DNA of 15,067 nucleotides, taken from NCBI GenBank assembly GCA_004552515.1, contig SFOF01000032.1, positions 1 to 15,067 on the forward strand. Reading direction: 5' to 3'. A program made the translations under genes and the position numbers. Positions 1 through 8,291 of the stretch are shown here, piece by piece (positions within the stretch are counted from its first letter, which is position 1; each line of letters starts with the position of its first letter). This DNA comes from Clostridiales bacterium. GTDB lineage: Bacteria > Bacillota > Clostridia > Christensenellales > Aristaeellaceae. Below the pieces are notes generated by a model. That model had not been told where the DNA came from, did no database searches, and saw nothing but the letters and a program-made list of their open reading frames with translations.

Positions 1-379
1 CAGGAAGCGCCACACCGCACAACGTACGTTTTCCTTCCTGATATTCACGCCACGCATGACCGGCAAGACATCCACGGATAACCATTTCCACACGATACGG
101 CTCACATTTGTAGCCCACAGTGACCATAGGATCCGGGGTAGCAATTTTCCAGTTCGGAAGGATATCCGAAGTAGCATCCAGGAACTTGGCAGCTATCTGA
201 TTGAGAATCTGGCCTTTGAACGGAATTCCCTTGGGAAGGACCACATCGAATGCGGAAATCCTGTCGGAAACCACCATTACCAGATACTTGCCGTCAATAT
301 CATAGACATCACGGACTTTCCCGACGTATTTGCCGACCTGTCCGGGAAAATTGAAATCGGTCTTTACAATTGCATCCAT
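1..379 (-). CDS. purC: SAICAR synthase, N-terminal part, Bacteroidales type
   Basis: This is the first 126 codons of phosphoribosylaminoimidazole-succinocarboxamide synthase; the gene runs off the left edge. The enzyme joins aspartate to CAIR using ATP in cytosolic purine synthesis. The protein starts MDAIVKTDFNFPGQ, then shows the nucleotide-binding GKVRDVYDI segment (about residues 20-28) and the family signature SDRISAFDVVLP (about 38-49), followed by GIPFKGQILNQIAAKF and ATPDPMVTVG. These stretches match the longer, roughly 310-residue Bacteroidetes form as I remember it. The ATG at 379 was chosen because the conserved N-terminus begins there and a Bacteroidetes-type minus-7 box lies about 35 bases upstream. 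Codon use and GC differ from everything to the right of about 1115. The family call is near certain; the taxonomic call is an inference from residues, promoter and composition. Confidence 0.93.
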   Translation of the reverse strand, partial: MDAIVKTDFNFPGQVGKYVGKVRDVYDIDGKYLVMVVSDRISAFDVVLPKGIPFKGQILNQIAAKFLDATSDILPNWKIATPDPMVTVGYKCEPYRVEMVIRGCLAGHAWREYQEGKRTLCGVALP

Positions 380-413
380 CGTTTTATATGTTATGAAGTA
401 AAATTCAACCCTG

Positions 414-421
414 CAAAGTTA
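414..421 (-). promoter_or_regulatory. Bacteroidetes-type minus-7 box of purC
   Basis: Read on the minus strand this is TAACTTTG, an exact match to the Bacteroidetes sigma-ABfr minus-7 consensus TAnnTTTG. It would start a transcript about 30 bases before the purC ATG. I see no clear minus-33 TTTG partner, so the call rests on the one box, its placement and the matching box on the other strand. Confidence 0.6.
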
Positions 422-464
422 ACTAATGGGCACCGAAGAATGAAATAAATCGTCGAATTAGTCG

Positions 465-472
465 TAACTTTG
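465..472 (+). promoter_or_regulatory. Bacteroidetes-type minus-7 box of the divergent gene
   Basis: The sequence TAACTTTG matches TAnnTTTG exactly and lies about 25 bases before the ATG at 497. It also explains why the in-frame TTG at 470 should not be taken as a start: that codon lies inside the promoter box, before any transcript would begin. No convincing minus-33 box was seen. Confidence 0.55.
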
Positions 473-496
473 GGGAGGAAAAGCATTGGAATACAG

Positions 497-1114
497 ATGA
501 GCTTCATAGATGACATAGCCGGTTGCATATCGGGGAAAGATGTCACTGTCATCCGGCACGAAGGGCACATGATGCTCGAATGCGGGAACGGCGCGACCAT
601 CATCCCCATACCCGTAACCGCCCGCTCGCCCGAAGAGGCCGCGCAAGCTCACGCAGGATTGGAAAGGTCAATGCTGTCCTACAAGGCGGACAATCCGGAG
701 CGCAAGCTCGTTCCGCTTCCGGAAGATGTATGGAGAAGCCGCCCCGACATGATGAAAGCCAGGCTTTTGGCCCAGCTGGGAGAATTCCGTTCCATCTTCG
801 CCAGGAACACCTCGGTAAGGAGAATCGCCAAACCGGAATCCTCCGGTTTCCTGAATGAATGGCACACATACGGCGATGCTGCGGCACGATACAGGTACGG
901 CATTTTCACGAAAGACGGGACACTCGTAGCCGTGGCAACGTTTTCTTCCGGCCGCAAATGGCTGAAAGAGGACAGGACAATCCGATCCTACGAATGGGTA
1001 AGATATGCCTCCCTGCCGGGAATCCGCGTAATCGGCGGTATGGGAAAGGTTCTGAAAACGTTCATCAGGGAAGTAAAGCCCGATGACATCATGAGCTATG
1101 CCGATATGGAATGG
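497..1114 (+). pseudogene. Bacteroidales hypothetical protein, C-terminally cut GNAT-like domain
   Basis: About 206 residues of a protein unrelated to the glycosidase it is joined to. The N-terminal half (MSFIDDIAGCISGKDV onward) is not recognised. The second half resembles a GNAT-like domain seen in some phage and mobile-element proteins: FLNEWHTYGD (about residues 118-127), YRYGIFTKDGTLVAVATFSS (about 132-151), VRYASLPGIRVIGGMGKVLK (about 168-187) and PDDIMSYADMEW (about 195-206). In that family the last motif normally continues with a serine, a tyrosine and LGF. Here it stops after the tryptophan and glycosidase sequence follows, so the C-terminus is missing. The start at 497 sits just after a Bacteroidetes-type minus-7 box; no strong ribosome site is present, as is usual in that phylum. 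Its codons (AGG, AGA, GGA, ATA) differ from the genes to the right. The domain call is from memory and moderate; the truncation is well supported. Confidence 0.6.
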
Positions 1115-2461
1115 CGCGGCATTGTGCCGCAGCGCTGTATGCCCTGGGTGTGCGCCGCGTCGAACGGCTCGGACGGCAAAAGCGACGTCTCGGGCCGCCG
1201 CACCGACTGCTATGGCGTAAAAACGCGCGCCTCGGCGCTGTGCTTCTGGCAGTACGATCCCCGGGGCGTGACGCTCTGGGCGGACGTGCGCAACGGCGGC
1301 AGCGGCGTGCGGCTCAACGGCCGGGAGCTGACCGCCTGCCGCATCGTGTTTGAAAGCTATCGCGATATGAGCGCCTTCGATGCGCTTTACGCGTTCTACA
1401 AGGGCCTGAACGACGTGGTTCTCACGCCCGATCACAAGGTGTACGGCTCGAACAACTGGTATTACGCCTATGGCAATTCCTCGCACGAGGACATACTGGG
1501 CGATTCCAGACTGCTGAGCGAACTGTGTCATGGGCTTGAAAACCGCCCCTACATGGTTATTGACGACGGCTGGCAGCCCAACCGCTGCGACGCGCCGTGG
1601 AACCGCGGCAACGAGCGCTTCCCCGATATGAAGAAGCTGTGCGACGAGATGAAGGCGCTGGGCGTGAGGCCGGGTATCTGGATCCGCTATCTGAACGACA
1701 CGGCGCGCGGTACTGAGGGCGTGCTGCCCGAGCACCGGCTGATGCGCGACGACAAATATCTCGATCCCTCGCATCCGGACGTGCTCGCGCGCGTGGCGCG
1801 GGATACGAAGCGCATCGTGGAGGACTGGGGCTATCAGCTCATCAAGCACGATTTTTCGACGTTCGATATGTTCGGCCGCTGGGGCGTGAACTGCCCGACC
1901 AATCTGACCGACGACGGCTGGCACTTCTGGGACCGCACAAAGACCAGCGCGGAGATCGTCGTGAACTTCTACCGCACAATCCATGAGGCCGCGGGCGAGA
2001 ACACCGTCATCATCGGCTGCAACGTCATCGGCCATCTGACGGCGGGGCTGGCGCACCTCAACCGCACCGGCGACGACACCAGCGGCCGCGAGTGGGACCG
2101 CACGCGCAAATACGGCGTGAACGCGCTGGCCTTCCATATGCTTCAGGACAAGACGTTCTTCGCCGCCGACGCGGACTGCGTGGGCATCATGGGGACGTTC
2201 CCGTGGGCGCTCAACCGCCGGTGGCTGCGCGCGCTCTCCGTCAGCGGCACGCCGCTGTTCGTCTCCTGCAAGCCGGGCGTGCTGAACGCGGACGAGCTGA
2301 AGGAGCTCTCCGAAGCCTATGCGCGCGCCTCCGTGCAGACGGATGTGTTCAAGCCGCTCGACTGGATGGAAAACGTCTGCCCCGAACGCTGGCTCCTGAA
2401 CGGCGAGGAAACGCGCTTCGACTGGTATGACGAGATCGGCGCGGACAACTTCAGGCCGTGA
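497..2461 (+). CDS. Hybrid reading frame whose main part (from about 1115) is a GH36-type alpha-galactosidase, 5'-truncated
   Basis: As it stands the frame codes for 654 residues. Only residues from about 207 on are the glycosidase. GH36 enzymes release alpha-linked galactose from oligosaccharides by a retaining mechanism with two aspartates. Visible features are a partial linker to the barrel (VTLWADVRNGGSGVRL), then a TIM barrel with the YMVIDDGWQPNR strand (Asp356-Asp357), GVRPGIWIRYL, the LIKHDF motif with probable nucleophile Asp452, and TGDDTSGREW with probable acid/base Asp526 or Asp527. The large N-terminal beta-sandwich of full GH36 proteins is mostly absent, replaced by unrelated Bacteroidales sequence. 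No signal peptide is seen. The stop lies 78 bases before the beta-mannosidase, suggesting one operon. The substrate within the GH36 group is not certain; the truncation means the true start is not in this window. Confidence 0.75.
   Translation: MSFIDDIAGCISGKDVTVIRHEGHMMLECGNGATIIPIPVTARSPEEAAQAHAGLERSMLSYKADNPERKLVPLPEDVWRSRPDMMKARLLAQLGEFRSIFARNTSVRRIAKPESSGFLNEWHTYGDAAARYRYGIFTKDGTLVAVATFSSGRKWLKEDRTIRSYEWVRYASLPGIRVIGGMGKVLKTFIREVKPDDIMSYADMEWRGIVPQRCMPWVCAASNGSDGKSDVSGRRTDCYGVKTRASALCFWQYDPRGVTLWADVRNGGSGVRLNGRELTACRIVFESYRDMSAFDALYAFYKGLNDVVLTPDHKVYGSNNWYYAYGNSSHEDILGDSRLLSELCHGLENRPYMVIDDGWQPNRCDAPWNRGNERFPDMKKLCDEMKALGVRPGIWIRYLNDTARGTEGVLPEHRLMRDDKYLDPSHPDVLARVARDTKRIVEDWGYQLIKHDFSTFDMFGRWGVNCPTNLTDDGWHFWDRTKTSAEIVVNFYRTIHEAAGENTVIIGCNVIGHLTAGLAHLNRTGDDTSGREWDRTRKYGVNALAFHMLQDKTFFAADADCVGIMGTFPWALNRRWLRALSVSGTPLFVSCKPGVLNADELKELSEAYARASVQTDVFKPLDWMENVCPERWLLNGEETRFDWYDEIGADNFRP
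1105..1125. other. Chimeric join between Bacteroidales-like and GC-rich Bacillota DNA
   Basis: Base composition, codon choice and protein family all change within a few codons here. The left partner loses the end of its domain after the DMEW residues (tgg at 1112-1114), and the right partner begins with RGIVPQRCMPW, without the N-terminal beta-sandwich domain of its family. The frame stays open across the join, which one join in three would do by chance. No transposase, repeat or attachment site marks the point. Misassembly is the likeliest cause; a real recombination cannot be excluded from sequence alone. Confidence 0.8.
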
Positions 2462-2539
2462 GCGGAAATCATGCGCGCCGTGCGGCTGCGCTGTGACGGA
2501 CGCGGGCGCTCCACAACGAAAAGAGAGAGGAAAACAGCG

Positions 2540-4840
2540 ATGGATACGACATTGCGCCGTCTGGACGGGGTCTGGACGCTCTATTACGCGCCGGAGAGGG
2601 GCGGCAGGAGCGAGGATTTCCGCGCCGATATGCTGGAGAACTGGCCGCACATCGCCGCGCGCGTTCCGGGCTGCGCCGAGCAGAGCCTTGCGGACGCGGG
2701 GCTTGAGGGCGATCCGTTCTATGACGAGAATCTGCTGAACTTTGCGAAATACGAGTATACGCAGTGGATCTATCAGCGGCGCTTTGAGGGCGCGGCCGCG
2801 GCGGCGGGGCGGCGGGCGATATTGCGCTTCGACGGGATCGACACCGTGGCCGACGTGTATCTGAACGGCGTGCACATTGGCCGCACGGAGAATATGCTCA
2901 TCGAGCATGAATTCGACGTGACAGATATTTTGCGCCCCGGCGAAAACGAGCTGATCGTCCACATACATTCCGTGATGAACTTCGCGCGGAGCAAGGAATA
3001 CAACATCGGCCTGCGCGGCACGGCGCACCGCAGCGAGATCTGCTGGACGCGCAAGGCGGCGCACTGCTTCGGCTGGGACATCCTGCCGCGGCTGGTGACC
3101 AGCGGGCTGTGGCGCGGCGTGAGCCTGATCGAGCGCAGCGCCACGCGCTTTACCGAAACCTACTACGCCGTGCCGGTGATCGACAAAACGCGCGATTACG
3201 CGCTGCTCGAGTACGCCTATCGCTTCGCCACCGACGCGGACACGCTCGAGGGCTTTTCAGTGCGCGTGAGCGGCCGCTGCGGCGAGAGCGAATTTACCGA
3301 CGAGCAGCCCGCGTGGTTCGTGAGCGGCAACTGCGAGTGCAGGATTCAAGCGCCGCGCCTGTGGTGGCCGCGCGGCTACGGCGAGGCGGCGCTCTATGAC
3401 GTGCGCATGGAGCTGATCCATTTCGGCGAGGTCGTGGACGTGCGTGAGGAGCGTATCGGCCTGCGCACGGTGCGTCTGGAGCGCGACTTCACGCCCGGAC
3501 GGCAGAAATTCGCGTTCTTTGTCAACGATGTGCCGATCATGGTGCGCGGCACGAACTGGGTGCCGCTGGACGCGATTCACGCGCGCGATGCACAGCGGCT
3601 GGAAAAGGCGTTTGCGCTGGTGAAGGACAGCGGCTGCAACATGATGCGCTCATGGGGCGGCGGCGTTTACGAGAGCGACCGCTTCTTCGAGCTGTGCGAT
3701 GAAAGCGGCGTGATGGTGTGGCAGGACTTCTGCATGGGCAACACCAACTATCCTCAGGGCGGCGATTTCGCGCGCGTCATCGAGGAGGAGGCCGCCGCGG
3801 TCATCCGCAGGATCCGCAATCACGCGTCGCTGGCGATCTGGTCGGGCGATAATGAGATCGACACCAAGAACATGGGCTTTCACTATCCGCACTACGACGC
3901 GCGCTATAACCGCGTGGCGCATGAGACGCTGGTGCGCGCGCTCGAGGAGCACGATCCCTATCGCTATTTTGTGCGCTCCTCGCCCGAGATTCCGGACGGC
4001 TTTACCGCCGACAATGTGCCCGAGCAGCACACCTGGGGGCCGCGCGCCTTCTTCAAGGACGACTTTTACCGGCTCTCGAGCGCGTCGTTCATCGGCGAGG
4101 CCGGCTATCACGGCTGCCCCGCGCCCTCGAGCCTGCGTGAATTCCTGAAGAGCGAACACGTCTGGCCCATGGACAACCGCGCCTGGGCGATGCACAGCAC
4201 AGAGGACGTGCTGATCACGCGCCATCCGGGCAGCCGCAACCGGCTCATGGCCGATCAGGTGGCGCTGCTCTGCGCGGAAGCGTGCGCCGATCTCGATGAA
4301 TTTGCGCTCATATCGCAGATTTCTCAGGCCGAGGCGATGAAGTTCTTCGTCGAGCACACGCGCATCCTCAAGTGGAAGCGCACGGGAATCATATGGTGGA
4401 ACATGATCGACGGCTGGCCGCAGATTTCCGACGCGGTTGTGGACTATTACTATCGCAAAAAGCTGGCCTATCACTATATAAAGCGCAGCCAAAAGCCGCG
4501 GCAGATGATGCTGGACGAGGTCAGCGGCTGGGATCAGTGCGTCGTACTGGCCAACGACACGCGGGAGGACGCGCGCTTTGTCTGGTCTGTTTCCGACGCG
4601 GATACCGGCGACGTGCTGCTCAGCGGCGAAACCGACGTGCCGGCGGGCGAAAACGCGCGCGCGGGGTCGTTCAAGGCGGATCCCTCGAGGCAGCGCCTTC
4701 TGATCCTGCGCTTCACGGCAAACGGCGTGCCCGGCGCGAATCACTACCTGACCGGGTGGCCGAAATACCACAAGGCCGATCTGCTGCGCTGGCTGGACGT
4801 GATCTGCGCGCTGGACGAGCCGTTCGACGCCGAGCTGTGA
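2540..4840 (+). CDS. GH2 family beta-mannosidase
   Basis: A 766-residue glycoside hydrolase that should remove terminal beta-mannose from manno-oligosaccharides, in the cytoplasm since no signal peptide is present. The N-terminal sugar-binding jelly-roll includes LRFDGIDTVADVYLNG (about residues 94-109) and TSGLWRGVSLIE. The catalytic barrel begins near VRGTNWVPLDA, followed by MRSWGGGVYESD and VWQDFCMGNTNYP, typical of beta-mannosidases. WSGDNEID holds the acid/base Glu439 with its preceding Asn, and SFIGEAGYHG holds the probable nucleophile Glu520. WWNMIDGWPQISDAVVDYYY (about 619-638) is also characteristic. The start at 2540 is preceded by AGAGAGG at a good distance; an upstream in-frame ATG at 2471 would add 23 arginine-rich residues before the conserved start. 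Together with the GH36 gene it suggests use of galactomannan-type oligosaccharides. Exo-chitosanase-like or other GH2 specificities are less likely. Confidence 0.9.
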   Translation: MDTTLRRLDGVWTLYYAPERGGRSEDFRADMLENWPHIAARVPGCAEQSLADAGLEGDPFYDENLLNFAKYEYTQWIYQRRFEGAAAAAGRRAILRFDGIDTVADVYLNGVHIGRTENMLIEHEFDVTDILRPGENELIVHIHSVMNFARSKEYNIGLRGTAHRSEICWTRKAAHCFGWDILPRLVTSGLWRGVSLIERSATRFTETYYAVPVIDKTRDYALLEYAYRFATDADTLEGFSVRVSGRCGESEFTDEQPAWFVSGNCECRIQAPRLWWPRGYGEAALYDVRMELIHFGEVVDVREERIGLRTVRLERDFTPGRQKFAFFVNDVPIMVRGTNWVPLDAIHARDAQRLEKAFALVKDSGCNMMRSWGGGVYESDRFFELCDESGVMVWQDFCMGNTNYPQGGDFARVIEEEAAAVIRRIRNHASLAIWSGDNEIDTKNMGFHYPHYDARYNRVAHETLVRALEEHDPYRYFVRSSPEIPDGFTADNVPEQHTWGPRAFFKDDFYRLSSASFIGEAGYHGCPAPSSLREFLKSEHVWPMDNRAWAMHSTEDVLITRHPGSRNRLMADQVALLCAEACADLDEFALISQISQAEAMKFFVEHTRILKWKRTGIIWWNMIDGWPQISDAVVDYYYRKKLAYHYIKRSQKPRQMMLDEVSGWDQCVVLANDTREDARFVWSVSDADTGDVLLSGETDVPAGENARAGSFKADPSRQRLLILRFTANGVPGANHYLTGWPKYHKADLLRWLDVICALDEPFDAEL

Positions 4841-4854
4841 GCGGAGGCAAGAGC

Positions 4855-5304
4855 ATGAGCAGAACGGAAAACGTCGAGCTGACGACGCTGTGCCTTGTCA
4901 TGGACGGAACGCGCGTGCTGCTGCAAAACCGCGTCAAGGCCGACTGGCGCGGCTATGCGCTGCCCGGCGGACACGTCGAGCAGGGGGAATCCTTCGTCGA
5001 GGCGGTCATACGCGAGATGAAGGAGGAGACGGGGCTGACCGTGGTCGCGCCGAAGCTGGTGGGTGTGAAGCAGTTCCCCATCGAGAACGGCCGCTACATC
5101 GTCTTTCTCTTCAAGGCGGAAAAATACGAAGGCGAGCTGACGTCCTCGGACGAGGGACGCATGGAGTGGGTCGAATACGACCGCATCGATTCGATCGGCG
5201 CGGTGGCCGATCTGAAAAAACTCATCGACATGATGAACGCGGAAAGGCCGTGCGAATTTCAGTATGTTGAGGAGAACGGCGGCTGGCGGGCGATCATCCG
5301 CTGA
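4855..5304 (+). CDS. Nudix hydrolase, 8-oxo-dGTP diphosphatase-like
   Basis: A 149-residue single-domain Nudix protein that hydrolyses a nucleoside diphosphate linked to another group; the exact substrate is unknown. A complete Nudix box lies at residues 39-61: Gly39, Glu45 and the REMKEETGL core at 53-61, with the metal-binding glutamates in place. It is preceded by the usual WRGYALPGGHVEQGE segment. The start at 4855 follows the GH2 stop by 14 bases and has GGAGG at 4843-4847. A long in-frame extension upstream lies inside the GH2 gene and is not credible. The next gene starts 11 bases after its stop. A sanitising role such as 8-oxo-dGTP removal is suggested by the MazG-type neighbour, which is inference. 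Confidence 0.9.
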   Translation: MSRTENVELTTLCLVMDGTRVLLQNRVKADWRGYALPGGHVEQGESFVEAVIREMKEETGLTVVAPKLVGVKQFPIENGRYIVFLFKAEKYEGELTSSDEGRMEWVEYDRIDSIGAVADLKKLIDMMNAERPCEFQYVEENGGWRAIIR

Positions 5305-5315
5305 AGGGAGAAGCG

Positions 5316-5651
5316 ATGGAGATTAACGACTATCAGCGTCTGGCGATGACCACGCTCAATCCGGCGCTTGATAAGAAGGATGTGCTGATCAACAGTGTCA
5401 TGGGGCTGTGCGGGGAATCCGGCGAGGCGATCGACATTGTAAAGAAGTGGCTCGCGCAGGGGCATGAACTGGATCGGGCGCATCTGGCGAAGGAGCTGGG
5501 CGACGTCGCGTGGTATCTGGCGGAGGCGGCCACGGCGCTCGATATTCCGCTGGAGGATATTCTGCGCGCCAATCTCGACAAGCTGAAGGCGCGCTATCCC
5601 GAGGGCTTCAGCGCCCGAAATTCCATCGAGCGCTCCGGGGACGACCTCTGA
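5316..5651 (+). CDS. MazG-type nucleotide pyrophosphohydrolase
   Basis: A 111-residue all-alpha NTP pyrophosphohydrolase that would cut nucleoside triphosphates to monophosphate and pyrophosphate with magnesium. The family metal-binding pattern is visible: GESGE with Glu34 and Glu37, then KELGDVAWYLAEA with Glu60 and Asp63. The length fits the single-domain, house-cleaning group rather than the two-domain MazG of about 260 residues. The start at 5316 has GAAGGGAG at 5303-5310, overlapping the stop of the Nudix gene, so the two are probably translated together. It is the last gene before a terminator. The substrate cannot be read from the sequence; non-canonical or dUTP/dCTP-type nucleotides are possible. 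Confidence 0.87.
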   Translation: MEINDYQRLAMTTLNPALDKKDVLINSVMGLCGESGEAIDIVKKWLAQGHELDRAHLAKELGDVAWYLAEAATALDIPLEDILRANLDKLKARYPEGFSARNSIERSGDDL

Positions 5652-5666
5652 GCGGATCGCAAGGCG

Positions 5667-5716
5667 AAAAAACGCCCCGCGCCGTGCGTCCTGAAAACGC
5701 GGCGCGGGGCATTTTG
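5667..5716. terminator. Bidirectional intrinsic terminator between convergent genes
   Basis: An 11-bp perfect stem pairs GCCCCGCGCCG (5674-5684) with CGGCGCGGGGC (5700-5710) around a 15-base loop. It has a run of A on the left (5667-5672) and ATTTTG on the right, so it can act for the plus-strand nucleotide gene and for metA on the minus strand. Confidence 0.85.
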
Positions 5717-5729
5717 CGCTCTTTTGGCG

Positions 5730-6647
5730 TCAGCCGATGGAATCCAGATCGTAGGGGGTGGTCTGATAGACGAAATAGTTCAGCCAGTTGGAATAGAGCA
5801 GATTGGCGTGCGCGCGCCAGGAAACGATGGGCGGCTGCGACGGATCGTCGTTCGGGTAATAGTTTTTCGGCACGGCGATGGGCTTGCCTGCCTGAACGTC
5901 GCGCTTATATTCGCGCTCGAGCGTCAGGGGATCGTATTCCGAATGGCCGGTGATGAAGATCTGCCGGCCGTTTTCGGTGGAGACGGCGTATACGCCCGCC
6001 TCGTCGGAGGAGGCGAGTATGCGCAGCGCGCGCACCTTCTCGATGTCGGCGCGCTCGACGGTGGTGTGGCGCGAGTGCGGCACCATGAACACGTCGTCAA
6101 AGCCGCGGAAGAGAATCGAGCGCTTATACTCCACGCGATGGGGGAATACGCCGAACATCTTCTCGGGCAGAGGCTGCTTCTCAATGCCGAAATGATGATA
6201 GAGCGCCGCCTGCGCGCCCCAGCAGATGTGGAACGTGCTGTGGACGTGCGTCTTGCTCCAGTCCATGATGCGGCATAGCTCGTCCCAGTAGTCCACCGCC
6301 TCGAAGGGCAGGTGCTCGACCGGCGCGCCGGTGATGATCATGCCGTCGAAATTGAGGTGCGCCACGTCGTCGAAGTTCTTGTAGAAGGCGAGCATATGCT
6401 CCTCGGGCGTGTTTTTCGATTCGTGCGTGCTGACCCGCGCCAGCGTCAGCTCCACCTGAAGCGGCGTGTTGCCCAAAAGGCGCGAGAGCTGCGTCTCCGT
6501 GTCGATTTTCGTGGGCATCAGATTGAGCAAAAGTATGTGCAGCGGCCGGATGTCCTGCGTCATGGCGCGCGTTTCGGTCATGACGAATATGTTCTCGTCG
6601 TTCAGCGTCTTTGTGGCCGGCAGCGCGTTCGGGATTTTGATAGGCAT
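5730..6647 (-). CDS. metA: Homoserine O-acetyltransferase, MetA family
   Basis: A 305-residue enzyme that activates the hydroxyl of homoserine in methionine synthesis. The start MPIKIPNALPA and the HILLLNLMPTKIDTETQ segment are typical of the family. The catalytic residues fall at the standard numbers: Cys142 in FHICWGAQ, and His235 and Glu237 in ITGHSEYDP. Residue 111 is glutamate (APVEHLPFE). In the Bacillus cereus enzyme Glu111 goes with acetyl-CoA use, while the Escherichia coli enzyme has glycine there and uses succinyl-CoA; so despite the usual name homoserine succinyltransferase, acetyl-CoA is expected here. A GGAGGGA site lies at 6653-6660. The gene follows metY by 26 bases and shares its T-box control. 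The upstream enzyme uses O-acetylhomoserine, which supports the reading. Confidence 0.95.
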   Translation of the reverse strand: MPIKIPNALPATKTLNDENIFVMTETRAMTQDIRPLHILLLNLMPTKIDTETQLSRLLGNTPLQVELTLARVSTHESKNTPEEHMLAFYKNFDDVAHLNFDGMIITGAPVEHLPFEAVDYWDELCRIMDWSKTHVHSTFHICWGAQAALYHHFGIEKQPLPEKMFGVFPHRVEYKRSILFRGFDDVFMVPHSRHTTVERADIEKVRALRILASSDEAGVYAVSTENGRQIFITGHSEYDPLTLEREYKRDVQAGKPIAVPKNYYPNDDPSQPPIVSWRAHANLLYSNWLNYFVYQTTPYDLDSIG

Positions 6648-6673
6648 GGGGCGTCCCTCCGATTTATGTGTGT

Positions 6674-7957
<1,284 letters not shown>

Positions 7958-8001
7958 GATGATGTCCTCCTTATCGCGTCATAGTCGGTTGCGAGGCCAA
8001 C

Positions 8002-8050
8002 AAAAAAGCCCGCCTCAAAGATCGCTCCGATCGCTTTCTTTGAGACGAGC
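8002..8050 (-). terminator. Regulated intrinsic terminator of the T-box leader
   Basis: On the minus strand a 13-bp outer stem pairs GCUCGUCUCAAAG (8050-8038) with CUUUGAGGCGGGC (8020-8008), with a small inner AUCG/CGAU hairpin and a run of six U (8007-8002). The 5' arm includes the CUC that can instead pair with GAG of the T-box, giving the two exclusive structures. Confidence 0.9.
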
Positions 8051-8285
8051 TGTTCGCCCGCGGTACCACTCAAATTGCGTTTGTCAAAAAACGCCCCTCA
8101 TCAGGCTCTATCAAGCCCTTGTGCTTTCACGCAGCCATACGGAAGACCCTAAGCGCGGTCTGCGCGCCTCAGACCTTCAGCTCGGAAGCCATAGACCCCT
8201 GAAAACCTCCGCTGCCGGCTCGCACCGCCCGCCGGCTCTCTGAAAGCATCCGTTTTCGATCCTCTTCGTCATCGCTTTTGAAATT
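8002..8285 (-). promoter_or_regulatory. T-box leader, methionine specific, controlling metY-metA
   Basis: Read on the minus strand, the leader shows the Stem I segment CAGAGAGCCGG followed by GGUGCGAGCCGG, then a specifier region in which AUG (8192-8190) is followed by G, CUUCC and GAG. This matches the usual order of codon, purine, CUYC and GAG in T-box Stem I. Near the 3' end is the T-box itself, UUUGAGUGGUACCGCGG (8075-8059). The UGGU of the bulge pairs with an NCCA end whose discriminator is A, as in tRNA-Met. It is followed by a strong terminator. Uncharged tRNA-Met should favour the antiterminator and turn the operon on. The T-box call is near certain; the AUG specifier is assigned by position and by the downstream genes. 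Confidence 0.93.
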
Positions 8286-8291
8286 TTCTCT

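Noticed and set aside
470..472. TTG as start of the Bacteroidales-like frame
   Set aside because: It lies within the minus-7 box TAACTTTG and would precede the transcript; ATG at 497 begins the plausible protein.
497..2461. A genuine natural two-domain enzyme of GNAT-like and glycosidase parts
   Set aside because: Both parts are cut at the join and differ in composition, codon use and promoter type, which points to an artefact or illegitimate join.
668..3064. A very long open frame on the minus strand opposite the GH36 and GH2 genes
   Set aside because: It is rich in Arg, Ala, His and Val in the way of reverse-complement shadows of GC-rich genes, crosses the composition change at 1115 and shows no family motif; the plus-strand genes explain the region.
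3650..4771. A 373-codon minus-strand frame opposite the GH2 catalytic domain
   Set aside because: It is a shadow of the beta-mannosidase, whose conserved catalytic motifs lie on the plus strand.
8136..8138. A second AUG in the T-box leader as the specifier codon
   Set aside because: It lies in the linker, and lacks the following purine-CUYC-GAG pattern that marks the specifier at 8192-8190.
8002..8285. SAM riboswitch as the control element of the methionine genes
   Set aside because: The GGUACCGCGG T-box core, the AGAGAGCCGG Stem I segment and the terminator arrangement identify a T-box; no SAM-I core was seen.
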